Positions 9,805 to 18,344 of a DNA stretch of 34,620 nucleotides are shown here, in pieces. Each line of letters opens with the position of its first letter. Position 1 is the first letter of the stretch. A model generated the notes under the pieces. The model had not been told where the DNA came from, searched no databases, and saw nothing but the letters and a program-made list of their open reading frames with translations. The position numbers were made by a program, and so were the translations under genes. Location: the NCBI GenBank assembly GCA_016802295.1, contig JAESIW010000200.1, positions 1,426,017 through 1,460,636 on the forward strand. Direction: 5' to 3'. This DNA is from Brachionus rotundiformis. Taxonomy: Eukaryota > Rotifera > Eurotatoria > Ploima > Brachionidae.

Positions 9805-12246
9805 TTATTCATTATTAAATAAATTTTTTAACTCATTCGAAAAAAAGAGTACATCTCTGGTTGGCACGCTACCTTTGGAACTGATAGACGTGTAAAAGAA
9901 TTCTGGAGCACTAAGAAGCATTTCATGAAGTTGCTTAAGATTGTTACCATCAGATGGAATAATATTATTCACAATAATTTCATTAAATTTCTTTTCTTTA
10001 AACCAAGTTTCAACTTCCTGCTCATCCCAATCTTTAATTGATCGTGTTGGCACAGCCATTGCGCCATACTTTGAAGAAGCAACTGCCGTTTTTGGTCTAA
10101 ATAGCTTATCAATTTCATGAAAAATTCTCTTAAGACATTCACCATAGTCATATTTGGTAAAATTGACAAATATCTTTGAACCAAGTATTATTCCTAGCCA
10201 ACCATCTGGTTTGTAATTCTGCTGCATTATCAAAGGAATAATCGGCTTGTTCAGTTGAAACGCGTACTCTGCCTCTGCTCGACAATTTGAGCTTTGCTTG
10301 TACTTTTCAGTCATGCACATTAGAACACACTTTGACTCTTCGATGGCTTTGGCCATAGTTTCCAAACTTGATCCATGAATACTTTCGACATCGATCCAAA
10401 TTTTGTGTCCATTTTTTTCCAAATCTTTCTTTATTTTTAGGCACAAATCTCGACTTTCTCTATTATAGCTTATCATTATATGTTTTCCTTGGCTTTTAAC
10501 CTCTTGAGTTGTGTCCTTGTCTTGGCATTTTTTAGTATGACTTACTATATTCTTTTTGTTTATAACCCAAACACAGCCAGTTGAATTTTTTTGAAGATTT
10601 TGGGAACATTTGGCATTCGAAGCAAATGTTTGAATCAACTTAAGAAGCTCTTTATCATTCTGAATATCTTGAGCTNNNNNNNNNNNNNNNNNNNNNNNNN
10701 NNNNNNNNNNNNNNNNNNNNNNNNNNNNNNNNNNNNNNNNNNNNNNNNNNNNNNNNNNNNNNNNNNNNNNNNNNNNNNNNNNNNNNNNNNNNNNNNNNNN
10801 NNNNNNNNNNNNNNNNNNNNNNNNNNNNNNNNNNNNNNNNNNNNNNNNNNNNNNNNNNNNNNNNNNNNNNNNNNNNNNNNNNNNNNNNNNNNNNNNNNNN
10901 NNNNNNNNNNNNNNNNNNNNNNNNNNNNNNNNNNNNNNNNNNNNNNNNNNNNNNNNNNNNNNNNNNNNNNNNNNNNNNNNNNNNNNNNNNNNNNNNNNNN
11001 NNNNNNNNNNNNNNNNNNNNNNNNNNNNNNNNNNNNNNNNNNNNNNNNNNNNNNNNNNNNNNNNNNNNNNNNNNNNNNNNNNNNNNNNNNNNNNNNNNNN
11101 NNTTTTAGTATGGCTTACTATATTCTTTTTGTTTATAACCCAAACACAGCCAGTAGAATTTTTTTGAAGATTTTGGGAACATTTGGCATTCGAAGCAAAT
11201 GTTTGAATCAACTTAAGAAGCTCTTTATCATTTTGAATATCTTGAGCTATTTTTTCATTAAAGCACAATTGCCAAAGTAGCTTCATTGCATAATTAATCT
11301 CGGTTTGATTTCCATAAAAGATAATTCTTCTCAAACCAATTTTCATTTGGTAATCAAAATAAATGCTTTCTTTTATTGAATCATTCACAGCCGATGAATA
11401 GACCACTTCAAGTAGATCAACTAAATGCCATGTTGAATTGCCAAAAGTTACCCTGCTTATTTCATCAACTATCGACGTTTCGTTCAGTTGAACTTTGGTT
11501 CGAACAACGTTCACCTTTTTTTCCAGATTTAAAGCCATTTGATTTACTATGGCAATAATTCCTGGAAGAATTTTTTTTAAATTAGGAAATTGAGATATCT
11601 CGTCTTCTTCAGATATTTTTGCAAGAATTAGATAACATGATAATTGAGAATCTTCGACCTCTTTCAATTCGTTCGACAAATTAAGTATAATGGATGTGCT
11701 GTTCTCTTTTTTCCATTCGTTTTTATAACTTGAGTAAGACCTAGATAAATTAACCAAAGAGTTGAAAATACCTTGAACCAATTTTTTTGCTTCGTACCAA
11801 CATGAATTTTTGCTACTTTTATATTTTGAGATTAAATCTTTATCATTCAAATATTTAAAAAGAATCTCTAGTCCATTAGACTGATAAAAATCATTGCAGA
11901 ATTTTGCTGAATAATAGGAAAAGGTTTTAACAATTGAGACAAGCATTGCTGCAGAATTGTAGATTTTGTTTTGGTTATCGTAGTTTTGTGAGCAAGATTT
12001 AAGAGATTCATGGCAAGAATTAAGGCCTAAAATGATACTTTTGGTGAATTTTAGGTCACATGCCAAATTAATGAATTCAAATTTGTCAAAATTTTGAAAA
12101 TTATTCGAAAATAATTTTTTTGTTATCTGTATGTAATCTTTGTCAATGAACAAGTTCATAAAGTCTTTCCTTGTTGAGAGGAAGTCAAATTTTCGCATCA
12201 ATGACTCTGTGAAGCTTTCTAGGTTGCCTTTAATGTCTGGCTTCAT
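9805..12246 (-). CDS. TIR-domain protein with armadillo-like N-terminus and SAM-like C-terminus (copy 2, interrupted by a gap)
   Basis: This is the tandem paralogue of the gene at 7184-9097. The start is taken at ATG 12246, because the frame upstream of it opens only with TTG. The domain order is the same: helical repeats, a TIR domain, and a SAM-like tail starting IKDWDEQEVETWF. Outside the TIR tract the two proteins look only about 35-40% identical by eye. An N run at 10676-11102 interrupts the frame, and the 146 bp before and after it are the same sequence. If the repeat is counted once, the coding length is 1869 nt, divisible by three, giving 622 aa, close to the 637 aa of copy 1. The internal duplication is therefore probably artificial. 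An X-box-like site lies 64 bp upstream. Confidence 0.8.
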   Translation of the reverse strand: MKPDIKGNLESFTESLMRKFDFLSTRKDFMNLFIDKDYIQITKKLFSNNFQNFDKFEFINLACDLKFTKSIILGLNSCHESLKSCSQNYDNQNKIYNSAAMLVSIVKTFSYYSAKFCNDFYQSNGLEILFKYLNDKDLISKYKSSKNSCWYEAKKLVQGIFNSLVNLSRSYSSYKNEWKKENSTSIILNLSNELKEVEDSQLSCYLILAKISEEDEISQFPNLKKILPGIIAIVNQMALNLEKKVNVVRTKVQLNETSIVDEISRVTFGNSTWHLVDLLEVVYSSAVNDSIKESIYFDYQMKIGLRRIIFYGNQTEINYAMKLLWQLCFNEKIAQDIQNDKELLKLIQTFASNAKCSQNLQKNSTGCVWVINKKNIVSHTKXXXXXXXXXXXXXXXXXXXXXXXXXXXXXXXXXXXXXXXXXXXXXXXXXXXXXXXXXXXXXXXXXXXXXXXXXXXXXXXXXXXXXXXXXXXXXXXXXXXXXXXXXXXXXXXXXXXXXXXXXXXXXXXXXXXXXXXXXXXXXXXAQDIQNDKELLKLIQTFASNAKCSQNLQKNSTGCVWVINKKNIVSHTKKCQDKDTTQEVKSQGKHIMISYNRESRDLCLKIKKDLEKNGHKIWIDVESIHGSSLETMAKAIEESKCVLMCMTEKYKQSSNCRAEAEYAFQLNKPIIPLIMQQNYKPDGWLGIILGSKIFVNFTKYDYGECLKRIFHEIDKLFRPKTAVASSKYGAMAVPTRSIKDWDEQEVETWFKEKKFNEIIVNNIIPSDGNNLKQLHEMLLSAPEFFYTSISSKGSVPTRDVLFFSNELKNLFNNE
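10099..10497 (-). repeat. 399-bp near-identical TIR tract, copy 2
   Basis: This is the partner of 7481-7879, with one synonymous mismatch. It encodes about 132 identical residues, while the adjoining armadillo-like and SAM-like parts have drifted far apart. Confidence 0.9.
10530..10675 (-). repeat. 146-bp gap-flanking duplicate, left copy
   Basis: This matches 11103-11248 at 143 of 146 positions. All three differences are synonymous in the reading frame of the TIR gene, as expected for two alleles of one locus placed on both sides of a scaffold gap. Confidence 0.9.
10676..11102. other. assembly gap (427 N)
   Basis: This is a run of undetermined bases inside the second TIR gene. Its two flanks are near-identical, so the true sequence between them may be absent altogether. 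Confidence 0.99.
11103..11248 (-). repeat. 146-bp gap-flanking duplicate, right copy
   Basis: Near-identical to 10530-10675. It continues without a break into the N-terminal part of the TIR gene, so this copy belongs to the upstream contig. Confidence 0.9.
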
Positions 12247-12309
12247 TTTATTTATTAAATTGGAATTTAACAAAAATTTTAAATAAAGTTAAACTCTTCG
12301 TTTTATAAC

Positions 12310-12323
12310 ACCGCCATGGAAAC
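12310..12323 (+). promoter_or_regulatory. partial X-box-like motif upstream of TIR gene copy 2
   Basis: ACCGCCATGGAAAC matches the X-box form GTTGCCATGGAAAC at 11 of 14 positions, with one half-site perfect. It lies 64 bp upstream of the ATG of the minus-strand gene, a place equivalent to the site in front of copy 1. The motif is near-palindromic, so the strand is nominal. Confidence 0.35.
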
Positions 12324-13397
12324 TATTATGTTCAATTTAAAGTTAACCTTGCTAGAATCAGGGGATTAAATTAAAAGATGAAATCATTTATTTTTTTAAA
12401 TTTTAAAATTAAAATTAAATTTAATAGTTTTAATAATGTATTGTTTCAAATTCATAATTTTATTTTTTTAAGTCGCAAAATGCTGATTTAGTATGACATG
12501 TTATAAAAATTAGGATACAATTAAATCAAAATTTAATCTTTAATGGGGTTTAGGGCATAAAATAATACAGAAAAAAATTATCAATTTTAAAAATTAGTTT
12601 TTATATTAGTAGATCATATTAAATTTTTGGTTCCAATTTAAATATTCTTTGTTTATAACAAATATTTAGACTTATAGTGGAAAATTTTATTAGAAAGCTG
12701 TCAAAGCCATTTATTGTCTCAATGACTGATCGTGGAATCATTAACATTCTTATTTTTAAGATAAATCGTTTAGAAAATGAAATAAAAGAGGATGGTTTAC
12801 TAGTTAACTAAGTGACACATCTAACTTTTTAGCTATCAATAATTTATCTTTTTGGTTAAATGAATAATGAAATAATGCTAAAACATAATTTTTTATCAAA
12901 GTCTTAATTGGGCCATTGTATTAAATATAAATATTTTAAATAAATTTATAAAAAAAATAACTTTTTTATTAAAAATTAATCAAATTAGAGCACGACTTTT
13001 TATAAAACTAAATAAATATTCGATTTCATAAGCATTTTTCTGAACAATAGTATTTTTATTTGGGAAAAATTCTATTTTCATTCTATAACTATTTTATGAA
13101 ATTTGAATTAGAAAATTATGAAAGCTTCTTTTTTTGTATCTGTTTTTTTAATTTTGATGTTTTTAATACTTTAAATATTAATGAATTTTTATAAAATTTT
13201 TTTTAAATTTCTTATTCATTGACTTGATTTAATTTCTCAAATTTTCTGAAAAAAAGTCTTATAAAAGTTGATACTTATGGTTATAAAATGATAAGACAAA
13301 TTTTTTGTAAAATAATACAATTAAGTCCTAAACTATTTAAAAAATTTGATATAATTTTGACTTATATTAAGAATTATAAAAATTTTATAATAAAAAA
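12324..13397. other. AT-rich intergenic region between divergent genes
   Basis: No gene is seen. It must contain the promoter of the plus-strand glycosidase-kinase gene; the base run AAAAAAATG precedes that start. Confidence 0.5.
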
Positions 13398-15581
13398 ATG
13401 AATATTTTAAAGCAAAAAATTCCAAAATTTAGAATCAAATTCTTGACACGCCAATATTCATCAAATAAATTAATTTCTAACAATTTATTAACCAAAAATG
13501 ATGAAGTCAGGCTTTCATCAAAACCCTTGGTCGCACTGGAAAGCACAATAATAACTCATGGACTGCCGTATCCGGCTAATCTTAAAATGGCATTTGAGGT
13601 GGAAGACCTCATTAGATCAGAGGGAGCTGTTCCAGCTACAATTGCATTCTTAAATGGAAAAATCAAAGTCGGTTTGGACAAAAGTGAAATAGAACAAATA
13701 GCTCAAGACCACAAGAAAGCAATTAAAATATCAAGACGCGACCTTCCATATATTTTCTCTAAAGATTCTTCGGTAATTGGTGGAACAACTGTATCAGCGA
13801 CTTGTATAGCCGCTCATGCCGCTGGTATTGACATATTTTGCACTGGAGGCATAGGAGGCGTGCACCGTGACTATGCTGAATCAATGGACGTTTCGGCCGA
13901 TCTACAAGAATTGTCTCGTACACCGGTCACAGTTGTTTCATCGGGTGTCAAGTCAATTTTAGACATTGGCAAAACTTTAGAATATCTAGAAACAATGGGT
14001 GTATGTGTTGCGACATTCAACCACAATGGTTCCAAAGATTTTCCTTCATTTTTCACAGCCAAAAGTGGTTTTAGTGCTCCTTACAATTGCTCAAATGTGT
14101 CCGAGGCAGCTCGTCTAATTGAATCTAATAAACAAATTGGTCTTAATTCAGGTCTACTGATAGCTGTTCCAATACCAGACGAATTTGCCGCTGATAATGA
14201 ATTGATAAATAATGCTATAAATGATGCACTTAAAGAAGCAGCTCTACTTGAAATTACAGGAAAAAAGGTCACTCCTTTTTTACTAGAAAAAATAAACAAA
14301 ATAACCAAAGGTGAATCCCTGAGGTCTAATTTAGCTTTAATTAAAAACAATGCTAAAATAAGCGCTCAAATAGCTGTTGAATTACATAGGCTAAGATCTC
14401 AGAAATCTTTTATGGTAAATCAAAATCAAAGCAAGCAGGTAAGTGTAATTGGCGGAATCAATTTGGACCTAAGCTTCAAGTTGACTGATGAGTCAACTCT
14501 CAATATTAATGGGGTCACACAACCGGCTGTATTTAACCAAGTTTTAGGTGGTGTGGGCCGAAATATGGCCGAAGCATTGAAGAAAATGGGCATAGAAAAT
14601 TGTCTTATCTCCTCAGTTGGTAATGATTTAATTGGTCGTTTTGTCTATGAGGAATTAAGCCGTATTGGCATAGAGACTGATAGAATAAAGTTGGTCGAAG
14701 ATAAAAAAGTGTCTACTGGATCTTATTGTGCTGTTTTTGGCACCAATGGTGATCTGAAACTAGCTCTTGGTTCAATGAAGGCCCATGATTCTATAGATTC
14801 TTTATTTGTCCAGAATAATTTGGACTCGATAAAAAATTCTCAATTGTGTGTTATAGATGCTGACATTCCAAATGATAGTATAAAGATAATTTGTGATTTT
14901 TGTCATCAAGAAAATATCCCTGTTTGGTTTAATCCTACTGACCTGAGAAAATGCACCAAAGTCTACGACTCTAAATGTTTGGATAAGATAACATTTATGT
15001 CGCCTAATTATAAGGAATTATTGACTATATTTAATCAAATATTAAATGGTGATCATGAAGAAAATAAGCTTTTGAAGATGATTTCCCACAAGTACTCATT
15101 TATGTTTGAGAATAACATGGAGAATATCGAAGAAAATGATTTGAAAGAAATTCTAAAGTACATGTTAAAACACGTGCCATTTATATTTTTAACCAGAGGT
15201 ACTGAAGATTTGGTATTGGCAAGCTCAGTAAAGTTGAATTTAGATGAGGTTAATCAATTGCCATCAAAGAAAGATTTGGTTGATTTCAGGAAAAAAGAAT
15301 GGAATCCGCACATTTATTTGTTTCCAATAGTTGAGTTGAAAAGAGATGATGCATTTGTGAATGTAAGTGGTGCTGGCGACAGCAACTCTTCAGGCATTAT
15401 TGCCGGTATTTTCAAGAATTATAATCTCTCATGCACGATTTACAATGGTCTTTTGGCGGCTAAGTATGCCCTCCTCACAAATATGAATGTATCTGAGCAT
15501 ATATCTAACATTGATTTGAAAACAGTTCAAGAATTAGTTGGAAAATATTATAATAGAATAAAAACAATTCAGTTAAAATAA
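13398..15581 (+). CDS. bifunctional pseudouridine-5'-phosphate glycosidase / PfkB-family (pseudouridine) kinase
   Basis: This is one intronless frame of 727 aa. Residues 1-22 are basic and end in RQYSS, which looks like a mitochondrial presequence with a processing site. Residues about 40-335 are a PsuG/IndA glycosidase: Glu48 in ALESTIITHGLP, Lys110 before ISRRDL, GGTTVSAT, GGIGGVHR, the metal-binding Asp region DVSADL, and Lys185 in SSGVKSILDI, which matches the Schiff-base lysine of this family. Residues about 341-725 are a PfkB sugar kinase starting VSVIGGINLDL, with the ATP/catalytic motif GAGDS and catalytic Asp661. Together the domains would phosphorylate pseudouridine and then cleave pseudouridine 5'-phosphate to uracil and ribose 5-phosphate. 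Bacteria such as E. coli encode PsuG and PsuK separately, and the fusion is known in eukaryotes. The mitochondrial location is inferred. Confidence 0.93.
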   Translation: MNILKQKIPKFRIKFLTRQYSSNKLISNNLLTKNDEVRLSSKPLVALESTIITHGLPYPANLKMAFEVEDLIRSEGAVPATIAFLNGKIKVGLDKSEIEQIAQDHKKAIKISRRDLPYIFSKDSSVIGGTTVSATCIAAHAAGIDIFCTGGIGGVHRDYAESMDVSADLQELSRTPVTVVSSGVKSILDIGKTLEYLETMGVCVATFNHNGSKDFPSFFTAKSGFSAPYNCSNVSEAARLIESNKQIGLNSGLLIAVPIPDEFAADNELINNAINDALKEAALLEITGKKVTPFLLEKINKITKGESLRSNLALIKNNAKISAQIAVELHRLRSQKSFMVNQNQSKQVSVIGGINLDLSFKLTDESTLNINGVTQPAVFNQVLGGVGRNMAEALKKMGIENCLISSVGNDLIGRFVYEELSRIGIETDRIKLVEDKKVSTGSYCAVFGTNGDLKLALGSMKAHDSIDSLFVQNNLDSIKNSQLCVIDADIPNDSIKIICDFCHQENIPVWFNPTDLRKCTKVYDSKCLDKITFMSPNYKELLTIFNQILNGDHEENKLLKMISHKYSFMFENNMENIEENDLKEILKYMLKHVPFIFLTRGTEDLVLASSVKLNLDEVNQLPSKKDLVDFRKKEWNPHIYLFPIVELKRDDAFVNVSGAGDSNSSGIIAGIFKNYNLSCTIYNGLLAAKYALLTNMNVSEHISNIDLKTVQELVGKYYNRIKTIQLK

Positions 15582-15639
15582 TTTTTATTATACAATAAAT
15601 TTAATTATTATTTAAATTTTAAAACTTGAACACTTTGAA

Positions 15640-16240
15640 AGAAGAAACACTTCTATTTGTAGCCAAGTATAAAGCGGAGTATTTCAGAAGACAAATTCTC
15701 TTTTTTATCTATCTTAAGGACCTGCTTTATGTCTGTCATTCCATCTGCAAGCTTTATGCAGATGATATAAACTCAATTGGTCTGTAAAACATGACGAGGA
15801 CACCAAGAAGCTTAAGCTTGATAAATTGGTGAAATAATCACTCGTTTGGTAAATCTACTTTAACCTAAGTAAGTGCGTTGTCGTACAATTTGTAACGTAG
15901 TCTTAGAACCTAAAGTCTGACCAATTTTATTTATTTGTTTACAAAGTGATTTTGGACTTATGAATAGATTAAGTTGTTTATTATTTGAAGAAGAGAAATT
16001 TGTTCTTGGAAATGTGAAAATGTTAAGAGGATACTAGGTCAGACATTTTAAATACGCTGTTAGTATCTGGAACCCTTCAAAAGAAGCGAAATAATTGAGA
16101 AATTCCTTATAACTCCTTAAGTCTAGATATGATAACTCGAGTTTGTAGAACGAGAGACAACCTCATCTAGATGCTTAAAATTAACTTAACTTGTCTTCAA
16201 ATTTGAGTTGAATTTAGCAAAGGAACTGAAAGCAAAGCTA
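15640..16240 (+). mobile_element. degenerate non-LTR (LINE) reverse transcriptase remnant
   Basis: Three blocks appear in the order found in jockey/CR1-like reverse transcriptases, separated by stops and frame changes. At about 15689-15770 the frame reads ILFFIYLKDL followed by CKLYADD, the RT catalytic box. At about 15830-15895 it reads DKLVK.SLVW then SKCVVVQF, the usual segment after YADD. At about 16046-16090 it reads FKYAVSIWNPSK, matching the typical EYAVQVWNP-type motif. No intact frame remains, so the element is dead. Its 5' part is missing and its 3' end is unclear. Confidence 0.7.
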
Positions 16241-16282
16241 TCGAAATAACAGATCTGAATCAAATCAAACAAGTACGTTAAA

Positions 16283-16477
16283 CCCTTGCAAATAAGTGCG
16301 CCCAAGATCGTGTCTTTATTGAAGAATTTAAGTCCTTAGATGGTAGAAAATTTTCTTCAAATTAAATATTTTATAAAGATCTAAGTAAGCTTTACAAGAA
16401 AGAAACATAGATAGAACAAAGCCACTTTTGATTAGCTTTTAAAAAGGGGATCTAAGGAGAGCACTTATTTGCAAAGG
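16283..16477. mobile_element. 195-bp inverted-repeat element (MITE candidate)
   Basis: CCCTTGCAAATAAGTGC at 16283-16299 is mirrored by GCACTTATTTGCAAAGG at 16461-16477, with one mismatch. A weaker match continues inward. There is no coding capacity. A partial third copy of the terminal word (CCTTTGCAAA) occurs at about 16514. The target-site duplication is uncertain. Confidence 0.55.
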
Positions 16478-16527
16478 AATATAGTAGTTCCCTATCTTGA
16501 TCAGATAATGAATCCTTTGCAAAATTA

Positions 16528-16717
16528 CAGTGTGCATAGTAAAATGACATGGCCTTGATCAAAAGCGTCTTTGTACCGTACCGATCGTACCAACTTTACT
16601 AACCATTCTAATTTATATACATGAAATATTTAATAGAACGTAGTTTGGTTCGGTACAATAATGGTACGGATTTTGATCGCGACAATTAAGGCTATGTCGT
16701 TTTTAATATACCCACTA
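16528..16717. mobile_element. 190-bp Tc1/mariner-type MITE candidate with TA flanks
   Basis: The left end CAGTGTGCATAGTAAAATGA is mirrored, with a few mismatches and one-base gaps, by the right end TTTTTAATATACCCACTA. The pairing continues inward through GACATGGCCTT / AAGGCTATGTC, GATCAAAA / TTTTGATC and GTACCG-rich words. TA dinucleotides flank both ends (16526-16527 and 16718-16719), as expected for the Tc1/mariner superfamily. It has no coding capacity. Confidence 0.6.
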
Positions 16718-16761
16718 TAATTTTAATAGACCTACCGTATATCCAAAATTGTCAAAGCTAT

Positions 16762-17278
16762 CTAATTCAAATACATTAACCTATCTCCTCCGAATAGAAA
16801 CATTTGGAAAATATCTGCCTTGACCATATTATAAGTAAATGATAAATTATTTGGTATTTCAAATTGTGATAAAAACTTAGCATTAAAACTACATTCTAAA
16901 TTTATAATTTGAAACTTTATTTTATCTAAAGTATTTAGATAATCAAGCTGAGAAGGGTTCATTAAATGGTTATGTGCTTTGGTTATTTTTAGTGGTGGAA
17001 TTAATTCATTTGAAATAGCCCGAGCTCTGCATTCAATTGATGTAAATTTCAAATATATTTTTGTAGCAAACTCGACTCCAGACAGTTTGGGTTTATCAAT
17101 TGTATAAGTAAAACCTTGCGAAAAGCTTTATATCCTTCCTTTTGTGTCTTAAATAATTCCCAATTTTGACTTACTACATCAGATTCTAAATTATTTAATT
17201 CTAAGACTAATTTATCAATTTTTTTTGGAAATAATTTCTTTTTACTACTAATCTGTCCTTTTTTTTCACTAAAAATAA
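16762..17278 (-). pseudogene. FLYWCH zinc-finger fragment, frameshifted (MULE-type transposon remnant)
   Basis: The downstream frame (17127-16762) contains GFTYTIDKPKLSG, then IYLKFTSIECRARAISNE, then KAHNH. This is the layout of a FLYWCH finger: aromatic start, C-x-C region, CRAR, HxH. The first zinc Cys is replaced by Phe. The upstream frame (17278 to about 17115) reads NWELFKTQKEGYKAF and joins only through a one-base frameshift near CGCAAGG. FLYWCH fingers are commonly found at the N-terminus of MULE transposases. No transposase core follows. I infer a broken transposon copy rather than a host gene. Confidence 0.55.
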
Positions 17279-17569
17279 TTTATTTTTCCAAATGAAATAC
17301 TCGAATGTGAACTTATAAAATGTCAATGCTTTCGGAATTACCACGATTTCGATCAAGTTGTTTTGCCAAATAGATTCGTCAAAAGAGTAAGATTAAACAA
17401 AGATAAATGGCAAATAAACACCTGCACCTGCAAAAATTACTAAAAAAACTAGTTATGTAAACATATTGTAGATGTGGCAGTGAAGACGAAGTTGACTGAA
17501 ATCGATTTTAGCTTTAGGGATGTTGGAATGAATAAGAAAAGAAGAAAAAAGGCTCAAGCTAACGAATGA
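17279..17569 (+). pseudogene. SWIM zinc-finger fragment (MULE transposase C-terminus) with in-frame stops
   Basis: One frame contains CQCFRNYHDF, VKRVRLNKDKWQINTCTCKNY, then LCKHIVDVAVK and a basic end KKRRKKAQANE. CTC followed by LCKH is the CxC...CxH signature of SWIM fingers found at the C-terminus of MULE transposases. Stops at 17441-17443 and 17450-17452 fall inside the finger. It begins exactly where the FLYWCH fragment of the opposite strand begins, so the two are head to head. Confidence 0.6.
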
Positions 17570-17696
17570 TTCGTAAAAAATACAGATTAAATTGAGACTA
17601 GACTTTTTATTTTTTATCCTACTTATTGATAACAAAAACATAATTGTTAGCTGTAGATATTTTTAGATAAATATGTATTTTTTCGGGAAAAAAAGA

Positions 17697-17900
17697 CTAA
17701 ACCATTTTTTTTTTGATTGTTTTCGATTTTTCAATATTATCAATATTATTATCTAGAGTAATTCTATTTAGATAATTTTCATCATCTGGAAAATTAAAAA
17801 TTTGAGGGACGACTAATTTTTCAAATTGGTCATGGCTTATTTGCTTACCTTGTGCAGGTTTTCTTTTCGGCTTATTTGAACTAGTTGGTTCAGAACTTAA
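17697..17900 (-). CDS. orphan exon-like open frame, unknown
   Basis: An open frame of about 67 codons ends at a TAG at 17697-17699. Its composition is coding-like, with NKPKRKPAQGKQ followed by an acidic stretch containing FNFPDDENYLNRI and a Lys-rich end. There is no ATG at its 5' end, where an AG that could be an acceptor precedes it. It lies beside the MULE fragments and may be another transposon piece or a lone 3' exon. I do not recognise it. Confidence 0.25.
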   Translation of the reverse strand, partial: LSSEPTSSNKPKRKPAQGKQISHDQFEKLVVPQIFNFPDDENYLNRITLDNNIDNIEKSKTIKKKMV

Positions 17901-18344
17901 TCAAGAAGTGATCTAAATTAAGTTTAATTGATTTTAATTTTTTTAAAAAGATTTTTCTTTGTTTAATCGACATTGAATTTCAACTAGATTTATTAAGAGA
18001 TATTAGAAACAACGGTACAACATTTAACCAGTGAAAGAAACCAGAAAACGTAGTTCCTGTAGTTTTGACAAATAATGTGCTGTTGATGCTAAGACGACCA
18101 AAAGTTTTAAGGAGAAACATTAAAGAAAGAAATTAAATTTCCACATTTTAAAATTTAAAAATTCATAAAATTCTTGATTTATTATGGAATAGGGAATAGG
18201 GTTTTTTTGGAATTATTCTACTTTTTTAGCGAGCTAATTAATTACAAATGTTTATTTTCGATTTTTAATACTATAGTTAAATAAAAAAACAATAAAAACA
18301 CAATAAATGTCAAAATTATGTAATATAGGCTATATAGGTTATTT
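17901..18344. other. AT-rich intergenic region
   Basis: This is the 3' flank of the CFAP73-like gene. I see only short open frames that lack coding features. Confidence 0.4.

Noticed and set aside
17453..17641. 62-codon minus-strand open frame
   Set aside because: It is antisense to the SWIM fragment and shows no motif.
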